64,000 bases of DNA from NCBI GenBank assembly GCA_030425385.1, contig JAUIAH010000031.1, positions 33,324 through 97,323 on the forward strand. The letters run 5' to 3'. The stretch is from Verrucomicrobiia bacterium (GTDB lineage: Bacteria > Verrucomicrobiota > Verrucomicrobiia > Verrucomicrobiales > DEV007). Each line of letters begins with the position of its first letter. Within the stretch, counting starts at the first letter, position 1. Shown in pieces: positions 1 to 12,100 of the stretch. Under the pieces are notes generated by a model, which was not told where the DNA came from, did no database searches, and saw only the letters and a program-made list of their open reading frames with translations. Made by a program: the position numbers and the translations under genes.

Positions 1-3000
1 TCCCGTGGGCAAGGTGGATTCATCCACATCCACCAGGAATGTGCCAGCTGGCAGTTCATCGAAGAGGTAGCCGCCATCCGCATCCGATACCGTGGTTGCT
101 AGGAGAATGCCGTTGTCGTCCTTCAGTTGGAGGACCACGTTTGGCACACCGTGTTCGCCCACATTCTGATAGCCGTCGGAGTTCTCGTCGATCCACACAT
201 AGTTGCCAATGGCTCCTGCTGGCGGCTGGATCCAGAAACCAAAGTCAATCGTCATATTGACACTATCATCTCCCAAGACGGAAGTCGGTCCGGTCGATGA
301 CCCCGATTCATTGGTCGGTTCGCCACCTTCGGTGACCAGGATGATCGCACTGACAATGCCGCCATTGAGTAGGGTATCCAGTCCGTTCTCATCGGCATCA
401 TCGTCATTCGTATCATCACCCCCAGCCCCAGGCAGGCTTTCATAACCAAACAATGGCTCTCCAGGGCCAAATTCGCTTGCCGGGATGTATACGCGGTAGG
501 CGCCATCGGGAAGAAGGTCGAAGAGGTAGTTGCCATCGGAAAGGGTCGTCGTTTGCCGAATCGGTGCATCGACCCCTGGCTCCTGATCGGACGTGTAAAG
601 CTCTACCGCGACGCCGTTGACACCCTCACCCACGTCGAAGACCCCGTCACGATCCGCATCGATGAAGACCACGTTTCCTAGGGCGGGATCGGGTTCGTGC
701 GGGATAAAGCCGAGATCAACGGTCATGTCGACATCGTTGTCATCCAGGGTTCCGGTGTAGTCTACCTGGGTCGCTTCGAGTTCGGGCGCTCCGTCGACTG
801 CCAAGGTGACGGCATTGGAGACCGTTCCCCCACGGATGGGGGAATCGGAGCCATTGTCATTGTTAGGGGATCCTTCATCGATGGCGGCCGTGTCTTGCCC
901 CGGCAGAGACGTCGCGCCAGCTAGTGGTCCGTAAGCGAACGCCTTGGCTGGGATGTAGACCACGTAGGTATCCGGTTCGAGTTGATCGAAGAGATAGGCG
1001 CCATCCGTGCCTGTGATAGTCTCCTTCACGGGAGTGTCCACACCTGGCGTTTGGCCGCTGGTATAGAGGGCCACGCAAATCCCTTCGGCACCCTCGCCTG
1101 GATCGAAGTCACCATCGCCATTGGCGTCCGCGTACACTCGCGAGCCCAACGCGACCTTGCCGCCTGTCGGTGCCTCGAAACCAAAGTCCACCGTCAGATT
1201 GACCGCATTGTCAGGCAGGGATCCGCTGTATTTCGTGTCATTGTCAGATTCCGGCTCGTCCCCGGCTGCCAAGGCGATGGGTGCAGTGCTGACCCCGCCT
1301 TGGAAAAGGGTATCGAGACCATTCTCGTCCACATCGTCGTCATTCGCATCATCGCCGCCGGCTCCTGAAAGCGATGTTGTGCCGGCCAGTGGGCCCTCGG
1401 TGAATTCACTGGCGGGAATGTGCACGATGTAGGTCCCCTCAGCGAGTTGATCGAAGAGGTAGCACCCACCATTGCTGGTCACAGTGCGACGCAAAGGCTC
1501 ATCCACACCAGGCGTGTTCGCGTCTTCGTAGAGTTCCACCACGACACCATCCTCACCCTCACCGGGATCGAACGTGCCATTGGCAGTCCCGTCGTCGATC
1601 CAGATGACATCACCGATTGCGACTGCTCCAGAAGGCGCTGCGAAAGCAAAGTCGATGGTCATGTCCACGGAATCGTCAGGCAAGGTGCCTGTGTAGCTGC
1701 TTTGTGAGGATTCGGATTGGGGCTCTGAGCCTGCGGTCAAATGGACCACCCCACTGGCGATGCCGCCTCGGGTGAAGATGTCTTGTCCATTCTCATCGAT
1801 GGTCTCATCCTTACCATCGTCTACGCCCGCGCCCGGGAGAGGGGAGACACCAGCCAAGGCGCCAGTCGCGAAGGCGGATGCTGGAATGTAGAGAATGTAG
1901 TCCCCTTCATTGATTTCATCAAATTGATAGTGCCCGTTTGCATCGGTTGTCGTGCTCGCCAAGGGGACATGCTGACCGGGTTCCTGGCCGGAGTGATAGA
2001 GTTCAACAGTGACCTGATTCACGCCTTCGCCACTGTCATAGATGCTATTGGCTGTGGAGTCGATCCATACGCGATTCCCCACCGCTACCAGAGGTGTGCT
2101 GAATACGAAGCCGAAGTCGATGGTGAGATCCGTGTTGGCATCGCTGGCATTGTCTGAAGTGTTGTCCTTGCCGGTCTCAGCCAAAGCACCGGCTCCACCA
2201 TCGGTGGGCTCGCTGTCGAAGGCGAGCGTGATCACGTTAGAGTGGATGCCATTGGCCGCAGGGTCACTGTCGTCGATGCCATCCTCGCCCGCGTCATCGT
2301 CGCCCGTCTGAGTGCCAAGGACAGAGAGGGCTCCCTCAAGGAGTTCTCCTGAGCCAAACTCGGAGGCTGGAATCCTCACGTAGTAGTCGCCAGGAGCCAA
2401 TCCGCTGAAGAGGTAGCACCCGCCATCCGCAGTGATGGTGGAACTGCCAACCGGCACATCATCACCATTGCCTATGGTGCCATCCACCGGATCCCAAAGA
2501 TCCACGATCACGCCATCGATGCCCTCACCACTGTCATAGGTGCCATTCTTGTTGAGATCGTTAAAGACGAGATTGCCGACCCCAACCGCGGATGGGGTGA
2601 ACCCAAAGTCGATGGTCAAGTCGACGTTGGACTCCGTTGAGCCATCGTCGGCGGCACTGCCTTTGCCAGTTTCATTCGTGGAACCAGGTTCTGTTCCCGC
2701 TTCGAGCGCAAACACCCCGGAGGTGATGCCAGAAGCCTGTAATGAGGCTAAGGTGTTAGGACTGGGGTCGAGCCCGTTCTCATCGGCATCATCGTCGATC
2801 TGTGAGGAACCGTCTGCGGAATCCACCGGCGCGATCCCGGCATCCACGACGGAGCTGGCGATGCCATTCAGGGGGCCACCTCCCTGGAAGTTGGAGGCTG
2901 GAAGGCGCACGCTGTAAGTGGCCCCTGGGTCGGTGACAAAGGTGTAGCAGCCGCTATCGTCGGTCACGGCGGAGGCGACGACTGTGCTCCCATTGAAGAG

Positions 3001-3100
3001 CTCGACAGTGACGCCAGGCACCGGCGTGTCCTCACCGGACTGGTAGCCTGGAGTGGCCCCGCTCTCGATGAAGACGAGATTGCCGACGCCGACCTTATCC
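1..3100 (-). repeat. Distal array of at least seven SdrD/Cna-B-like modules
   Basis: Within the giant protein, each unit opens with a GNxV(F/W)xD-type strand, continues with DG(V/I)xVELY and GxYLFxxLxxGxYxVxIPASxF segments, and ends with a VDFGF-type strand. Unit starts lie near 3095, 2590, 2090, 1625, 1155, 690 and 215; the last is cut by the window edge. Units are about 450-500 bp. This is the SdrD B-like/Cna-B immunoglobulin-type fold of surface stalks. Several units carry a long Asp-rich linker (DDDADENG-like) between the halves. Confidence 0.85.
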
Positions 3101-6100
3101 GATGCAGACTCGCATTCGATACAGAGTTCGGCACTCACATAGCTATGAGCGAAGTAAGTGCCGCCAGACCGTCGGATCAGTCGTAGGTTCCAATCGCCTT
3201 CGCCTTCCTGAGCCATGAAGTCGCCGAGAGTACCCGTGGGCTGATAGGTGCGGGCGGCGTAAGCGGCGGCCATGTCATGGGCGCTCACCTCGAAGGCTGC
3301 GGTTCCCCAATCGGTGGAGGCGGCATCGTCGAAGAGCACATTGATGTTGGCTCTGCCTGGAGAAGCTCCACCGCCGTAGAGAGGAGTCACGTCTGCGAGG
3401 GTGACGGTAGTGAGGCCATCTGGAGAGGTGAGATACGCCTCCATCACGGTGCGATCGAGGGCGTTGGAGTCGCCGGTATTGGTACCGCGGATCTTGAGGC
3501 CGAGGGTGACCTTGGAAATGGTGCAACCTGCCCCGGCGGCATCGAGAGCGAGGGTGCGGTCGAGAAAGGAGGTGTCGTTAGGAATGACGATCTCAGCTCC
3601 CGGTGTGTCTTCAATGCAGATCTGAGCCACTGCCACACTACTCACAAAACCAAAGTCGATCGTGTAGTCGGTATTCGTGTCAGACGGATCGTCACCGGTC
3701 CCATCCTTGCCACCTTCAGTAACCCCCGAGGGCTCGGTGCCAGCCGCGAGATTGATGCTTACCGAGCGGATACCCGTGGCGGCGGGAGATACGGCGTCAA
3801 TGCCGTTGTCGGCAAGACTAGCGATATTGTCATCTGATTGGTCATCGCCACCGTTTCCTGTTACAGAGTGCACTTGATAGAGTGGATCAGAAGAGTCGTC
3901 GAAGTTCTCCTTGGGCAAATGCACGAAGTATGTCCCTGGAGTAGCTCGGAGAACGTAGCAACCGCCTCCCGAGGTCGTTGTCGACGTCACTGGGGAGGTC
4001 GATTCGGGATCGTCACCAATCTCGTAGAGCTCTACTAACACACCATCAACAGGGGTGTCTATTCCAGCTGTGTAGATGCCATCTGGCGTGCCTCCTTCAA
4101 TCCACACCAAATTGCCTACCCCAGGCAGGAATGCTGGGTCGACAAAGGCAAAGTCGACCGTGAGATTCACATCGGCATCGGCCGCTGCTGTGAGGACACC
4201 ATCGGGATCACTCAACCCAATGGCATCCTGGGACCCTAGTTTGCCATTCTCGACAGCTCCCGAGGGTTCGCTGCCCGCATAGAGGTAGACAGGGTTGCTG
4301 CTAATGCCGTTGATACTAGCATTAGAGTCATCGATGCCGTTCTCATCCGTGCTATCGTCAATATCTTGCCCCACGCCAGCACCGGGCAGGGAATCGAACC
4401 CGTTCAAGTCACCGCCATTGATCTCTGCGGCGGGAATATGGACAAAGAAAGCTCCTGGGCCAGGAGCAAAGAGGGCGTAGCAGCCTCCGTTGGCCGTGAC
4501 AGTCGTGTCGACGGGAGCGTCGACACCTGGCGTGTCACCAAATTGATAGAGTTCTAATGTGACTTGATCGATCCCACTGTCATCCGTCTCATTGGTGTAG
4601 ACTCCATCGAGATTGTCATCGCTGTAGACCAAGTTGCCGACCGCGACAGGCTTGGCGTCTTCAACGCCGAAATCGATGGTGTAATCGCTTTCGTCTCCTG
4701 TGGTGAAATAATAGCCAAAGCCGCCATTGAAACCCGCGAGCGCTCCTGAAAGATCGTCGAGGAATTGGAGATCACTATCAAGATCATCAGCCCCTTGATC
4801 GGCCTGGGTTCCCTGGCGACCGAAGAGGGCGCCACCCATTTGAAACGCGCTTGCATCGATCACGGCCAGATACTCGGTATTGGACATCAGTTCGGGACTG
4901 ACCCACGTCCCTTCAATGGCGTTGTCGTTGCCAGGGTCGTCGGCTGTGGTGGTCGTCCCGACAAGTACGCCATCTTTGGTATAAATGCTAATGGATACAT
5001 TGGCGATGCCTGGCTCGCCCGGTTCCTGGACACCATCGCCATCCAAATCATCAAAGACACGATTGCCCACCACCAGTGGGAGTTCACAGCCGAGTTCGAG
5101 GTCTCCCAATCCTGCTGCCTTGCCAAAGGTCACGCCAGCCGAGGAGAGATCGTAGATTTGAAAGCGATCGACCACGGATCCATCAGTGATACTCAGCCTC
5201 TTCGTGCCACCTGCCGTGTAGTTGCCATCTCCATCGATGGGGTCATAGACAGTCACCATGATCTCTGAAGTGTGCGGACGCACCGCAAGCGAACCAAAGG
5301 CCGTTTCAAGGTGTTCTGTGTAAGTGTCAGTTGACCAGGAGTCTCCGGTGTAGAACTCTGATGAATCGACAACATAACCTCCCGGAGTATTCTGCACGCG
5401 GATGATGTCTCCGGCGCCCACGGATTGTACCGTCTCGGTGCCACTCGGCTTGTAGTTGTTGTAGCCACCGACCATGGCTTGCCGATCGTTGAAACCCAGG
5501 ATGATATTGCCAGCGGAATCGAACTCGATGTCGGCGAGCATGGGTTGGGCATGAATCACGAAATTCTCGCCAGTGAAGAAGGGATCGACCACGGTGTCGG
5601 CTGGCCAAGTAGAAGCCGCCTCTCCCAACCAGGGTTTCCATTGCGTGGCCGCCAATGTCGCGGCCCTCACAGAGTCGTCGAACGAACCAAAGGCACTATC
5701 AGGTCGAGTCCATGCGGTATCACGCCCGGACAATGGCAAGTTGTATTGATAGACTTCGTCAAATCCAGTGGCGGTTGCGTTCAATTGAAGGATGAAAGCA
5801 GCCAAGGTGCCACCATTCTCGCCAGAACAAACCGCGCCCACGTAGATCTCGGATCCTAGCACCTTCACTGCCCAAGGGCGAAACTCCGTCTTTGCACAGA
5901 TTGCAGTGACCGAGGCGGGGGCGGTGTCGTAGATGTCCAAGGAACTTGTGATTGATGCGGAGGCGCCGGTCAGATCAATGGTCACCAAGTCTTGGCCACC
6001 CACGTTGACGGCATAAAGTGTATTGCTGTCTGCTGAGATATCGATATCGCCCAACCCTGCGCGTCCCGTGGCTTGATACCCAGGCAAGTCATTCGAGGGT

Positions 6101-9100
6101 GAGTCACTGACGATGCCCGATAAGCCTCTACTAGCATTGTCTAAGGAATAGCCACCTGGATTAGTGCTAGGAATGGTGATCAAGGTGTCGACCACCGGGT
6201 TGTCGAGATCGGTCGTATCGATCCTATAAATGGCTCCAATATCATCCGCCGTTCCCGGAGTGCCATCGGCACCAGGCCCGAGCGAGACGTGACGTCTGAC
6301 CACGGTGGCAAAGTAAGCATAGTCACGCTCGCGATCGTAGGCTGCTCCCCAAGTGGAACCCACTTCCGCCGCGGATGCTAAGGTCTTCTTATTGGTGGTG
6401 GAGGTGCCACTATCATCAAAGCGGAATGCGACGATGGCGTCTAGAACACCTGCGGTTGTTGGGGAGCTAGGAGTCCCTGGGTCACCGTTGATGTAACATG
6501 GGGTGAAGACGATCGGGTTCAGCTCGCAGGCATCCGCCGGACCAATGAGCGGAAGCTTGAAGTCACTATCAGATTGCGTGAAGACCGTTAGCGTTCCGGC
6601 CCCTGTCGGACTTGGAATGAAGGGAGCTGGGAGATTGGAATAGACAACGCGTAGATCAATGCCGCTCGCGAGACCGAGGTCATACTGGCCATTAGCATCA
6701 GTGACAACCTGGGCCAACGGCGTTCCAGTGGCGTAGTAGGCAGTCACCGTGACGCCCGCAATACCAAACTCCTCGGCGTCAAACGTCCCATTGCCATTGG
6801 TGTCCCGAAACACGCAGTTCGTGGTAGTGCTAGACAGCGTGAAACCGAAGTCCACGGTGAGATTGGTGTTGGCATCGTCGCCATTGTCTGAAGTGTTGTC
6901 CTTGCCGGTTTCGGCCAAAGCGCCCGCTCCGCCATCAGTGGGCTCGCTGTCGACGGCGAGCGTGATCACGTTAGAGTGGATGCCATTGGCCGCAGGGTCA
7001 CTGTCGTCGATGCCATCCTCGCCCGCGTCATCGTCGCCCGTCTGAGTGCCAAGGACAGAGAGGGCTCCCTCAAGGGGTTCTCCTGAGCCAAACTCGGAGG
7101 CTGGAATGCTAACATAGTAGTCGCCGGGGGCCAAGCCGCTGAAGACGTAACAACCCCCATCGGCTGTGTTGGTGAAACTACCAACTTGCACATCGTCACC
7201 ATTGCCGATGGTCCCATCCACCGGATCCCAAAGACCCACGATGACGTCATCGATCCCTTCGCCACTATCATAAACGCCATTGGAATTGGCATCGATGAAT
7301 ACCAAGTTGCCTAAGGCTTGTGCGCCGGTGGTGAATGCAAAGTCTATTGTCAGATCTGCATTAGCGTCAGCACTCGATCCGTCCGCACTGTTGTCCTTGC
7401 CTGATTCAGAGGATCCCGATGTCGGTTCAGTGCCACTCTGCAGCGCAATTGCCACGCTGCTCATGCCAGTGGTGGCTGGCGCCAGGGCGTCGACCCCGTT
7501 CTCGTCAACATTGTCGTCCAAACCATCATCGATTCCAGATCCTGCGCTGGAGAACAGGTTTTCGAGTGGCTCACTCGCTCCGAACTCGGAAGCGGGAATG
7601 TGCACGATGTAGTTCCCGTCGGCGAGCCCGCCAAAGAAGTAACAGCCACCGTTTGCCGTCGTCGTGGATGCAATCGGCGTATCAATCCCGGGCTCATCGT
7701 GGGCCGGATCTTCGGCATCGTAGAGCTCGATGATGACACCGTCGATCCCTGTTTCATCATCGCCATCGCCCGCGCTGTCGTTCACACCATCCGCGTCGAA
7801 GATCCCGTCGCCGTTCACATCATTGAACACGAGGTTTCCGATTCCTGCCGCAGGGGAGACGAATCCGAAGTCCACTGTGAGATCATTGTTGTCATCGCCT
7901 GCACTATCAGATGCTGAGTCCTCGCCAGTCTCTGAGCCGGCATCTTCCGGCTCGCTACCCCTAGTGAGCACGATGCCGACGCTGCTGATTCCTCCGTTTT
8001 CCGGATCCGCATTGTCGAGACCGTTCTCGTCGGCATCATCATCGTTCCCAGAATCACCTCCGGCACCCGTTGAAGAAGCCAGGTTTGCCAACGGTTTACC
8101 AGCACCAAACTCAGCTCCGGGAATGTGCACGATGTAAGTGTCAGGCTTGAGCCCCCCGAAGTAATAGTGACCTCCGCCGGAAGTCGTGGTCGTAGCCAAG
8201 GCTGAGCCGCCACCTCCGGGAGGCACCGCCGTAGTCCACAGCTCGACGACCACGCTGTCTATCCCGGTCTCATCATCTCCGTCGCTAGGGTTGTCATTCA
8301 CTCCATCAGCGTCAAAAGCTCCGTCTCCGTTCAGGTCGCGGAAGACCAAGTTTCCGATCCCCACGGCATCCTGGAAGGTCACTTGGTGGTCCTCCACTTC
8401 GCCATCATCCGCAGTTCCAGTGGCCGAGGCTGCGCCTGCCGTATCCGTGCTCAGGCGCAACCGGAGGTAACTGGTTCCGCCCGTATCCGCAGTGGCAGTG
8501 GCGGGCACATCAGGGAAAGTCAACGTCACCATCCCGCTCGTGGAATGCGGAACGTTGGCGCTCGCGCGCTCGGACCCGTTGTCGAAGACGCCGTCTCCAT
8601 TGAAATCGATCCAACCGAACAGAACGGCAGGGTCGCCGGTGTTGTTCACGACCGAAACATCAATCTCAGGAGCCGCCTGATTGTCCACCATACTCAACTG
8701 CGCCACGGTCACGACCCCGTCCTCATCCGCGCTGTCCGCCGAGTCGTCAGCCGTGGCACCGCTGTTCTCCAGCAAGCCATTGTCCGCATCGACGCTGGCA
8801 CCGATGGAGATGCTAGAGCCCAGCAAATGACTCGGGCCGCCGCTCGCTGCTAGCGTATCATATCCGTCTGCCTCAGGTGCATCTCCGTAGTCATAGGACG
8901 GCGGCTCAGCGATGGTGAGGACATAGTCTTCGATCTCACCGTCTGAAGCCGTACCTCCGGGGTTCGCCGCCGCCGCGTCCGTGCTCAAACGGAAGCGTGC
9001 GTAGGTCGTGCCGGTGAAACCGGTTCCCACCGTGCCAAAGTCCAGCTGGAACCCGCCAGCGATCGTGCCGTCTGGCACTGCGACGCTGTCGGTGGTCTCG

Positions 9101-12100
9101 AAGGTGCCATCGCCGTCGAGGTCAAAGAAGCCGTAAAGTGTCGCCGCGCTTCCGGTCTGGTTGGTCGCGGTGACATCGATGAGGGCCGTTGCCCCGTGGA
9201 GCAGGTCGAGGTCGGCCAGATCGACACCGTCCTCGTCGGCATCGCCGTTCGCATCGTCGCCGTCGGCGCCAGCGTTCGGCTGGCCGTCGGTCTCGGCATC
9301 CACGAGGGCACCGAGCCGCAGGTCGCTGCCGAGTGCGTGGCGCGGACCGCCGCTGCCGTCGAGCGTCGAGTAAGCATCGAGGGCGTCCCCATAGTCGTAA
9401 ACGACCACGCTCGCGATCGTTGCCTGGTAGTCTTCGACCTCACCGTCGGCCGCGGCGCCAACCGGATCGTAGGCGGCCGCATCGGTGCTGAGTCGGAAAC
9501 GGGCGAAGGTCGTGCCGATAGTGGCCCCGCTCGGGACGGAGCCAAACGGCAGGACAAACTCCACGGCGTTGGAGCCGGTAGGCACGCTGACGTCGGCGCG
9601 CTCGCTGGCGTTGTCGAAGAATCCATCGGCGTTGAAGTCGATCCACCCGACGAGTTTCGCAGGGGATCCGGAAGTGTTGGTCGCGGTCACCCGGACGTCA
9701 GCAGCGATGCCGATCGTCAGCGAGAGGTCGCTTGTGTTGACACCGTCCTCGTCGCCACCGTCGCCGCTGGCGCTGCCGTTCGGCTGGCCGTCGGACTCGT
9801 TGTCCGTCGTCGCCCCGATCTTCACCTCGGGCGTGATGACGTGGTTCGGGCCGCCGCTCGCGTCGAGCGTGGCGTAAGATCCGTCGGGCGCGTCCCCCCA
9901 GTCGTAGGTCGGGTCGGCGATGGTGACCTGGTGGTCTTCCACTTCGCCGCCTACGGCGTTTCCATTCGGGTTGCCAGCAGGCGGGGCGCTGCTCAGACGC
10001 AGGCGGGCAGTAGTGGTGCCGGTGAAGCCGGCGGGGATGGTGCCGAAGTCCAATACCACGGGCCCGCTGGTCCCCGCTGGCACGACCACGCTAGCACGCT
10101 CTCCGGGCTCGAACATACCGCTGTTGTCAAAGTCGATCCAACCGAACAGCGTCGCCGTGCTTGGGGTCGGGTTTTGCACGGTGACGGGCACGAGGCCACT
10201 GCCGCCCACATAGAGCGTAAACGCACCGAGGCCGTCCTCGTCGCCGCCGTCGCCAGCCGCCACTGCGCCTGGTTGGCCGTCCGCCTCATCGTCGACGGTG
10301 GCACCGATCACCAAGCCATCACCCAGTAGGGTGTGGTTCGCGCCATCGAGCGCCAGGGTCGTGCCGTAGGTCGAGGCGGCGTCGCCAAAGTCATACTGTG
10401 GAGGATCGATGGTGACCGGATGATCTTCAATCTCGCCGTCGAAGGCTGAGCCGAATGAGCCATTGGGAGAGTTCAGGACCCGGTCGGTGGTGAGGCGCAA
10501 GCGCAGGAAAGTGTCACCCGCGGTGCCCGCTGGGATCACCCCGAAAGAAACCGATACCGGGTTTGCGCTCAGAGTGCCGTCGGGCACCGCCGTGCGGAAT
10601 CGTTCGGCGATCGAGAAATCGCCATCGCCGTTCCAGTCGACCCACGTCCACAGCACGGCGTCCGCGCCGCTGGTGTTGGTGACCGGCACATCGACCGAAG
10701 CGAAGGTGCCCTCGCGTAGAAGCAGTGTGCCAGCAATGCCGTCCTCGTCGTCGGGGCTGTCAACGCCATCGTCCCCCGAGGCGGTGCTGTTCGGCTGACC
10801 ATCAGCCTCGTCGTCAACCTCCGCGCCGATGAATACACCGTTGCCCGCGAGAAGGTGGCGCGCACCATCGTCAGCTGCGAGCGTCTCGTAGCCACTCGCG
10901 GATGGGGCGTCCCCGTAGTCGAATTGTGGCACGCTGATTGCCACCGGATAGTCTTCGACCTCACCGTCGAAGGCGACGCCTGTTGGTGCGGACGCGGCGG
11001 CATCGTCCGAACTCAGGCGCAGGCGCGTGAAGGTCGCCGACGCAGAGCCGGAAGGCACGGCTCCAAAGTCCAGAACGACGGTGCCATTGCTACCAGCTGG
11101 CACTACGACGTCGGCGCGCTCGCCCGCCTCGAAGACTCCGTTGCCGTTGAAATCGACCCAGCCGTAAAGCGAGGCGTCGATCACGAGCGGGTTCATTACC
11201 GCTACTTCGAGCGTGGCCCCGAGCCCCTCGTAGAGCGCGATCGCGGTGGCGATGCCGTTCTCGTCATCGAACTCGTCGAGGTCGTCCCCGTCCGCGCCCG
11301 AACTCTGGTTGGCGTCGGTTTCGTCATCGACCGAGACGCCGAGCTTGAGGCCGTTGGAAAGCACGTGTGCCGGGCCGTTGTCGGCGGCAAGCGTCTCGTA
11401 GTTGGCGGGGCCGGTGCCCGCACCCGTGTCGGGCGCGTCGGCGTAGTCGAATGTCGCCGGCTCGATGCTGACCGCGTGGTCCTCGACCTCTCCGTCGGTA
11501 GCGACCCCGTCCGGGGAACTCGCGGCGGCGGCGTCCGTGCTGAGGCGCAAGCGCAGGAAAGTCGAGGCCACAGCCGTGATCGGAACCGTTCCAAAGTCGA
11601 GCACCACCGTGCCATTGGTGCCGCCCGCGACCGTCGCCGAGGCGCGCTCAACGAGGTCGAACGTCCCGTTGCCGTCAAAGTCGATCCAGCCATAGAGCGA
11701 AGCCTCGCTGCCCATCGGGTTGACGACCGCAACCTCGAACAAAGCGCTGCCCCCAGCCACCAGCGAAACCGTCAATCCGTCTTCATCGTCGGGCGACCCT
11801 GCCGCGTCGTCGCCCAGCGCGTCCGGGCTTTGCGCCCCATCCGGTTCGGCATCGACCGCCGCCCCGATCTGCAAACCATTGGCCAAGACGTGGCGCGGCC
11901 CGTCGCTGGCGAGTAGGGTGTTGTAGTCGCCGCCGCCGGTATCCGGCGCGTCGCCGAAGTCGACGCTGGTGGAGACGATGGTGACCAGATGGTCTTCGAC
12001 TTCACCATCGAGCGCCGCCCCGGTGGGGCTCTGCGCCGCGGTGTCGGTGCTGAGGCGCAGACGGATCACGTGCGTCCCGGCCGTGCTCGTCGGTATGGTA

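Noticed and set aside
9196..11916. Long plus-strand frames over the GEVED array (353-377 residues)
   Set aside because: They mirror the minus-strand codons of a repetitive GC-rich gene and show Arg/Gly/Val-rich low-complexity content with no family. The opposite strand reads ten clear GEVED domains.
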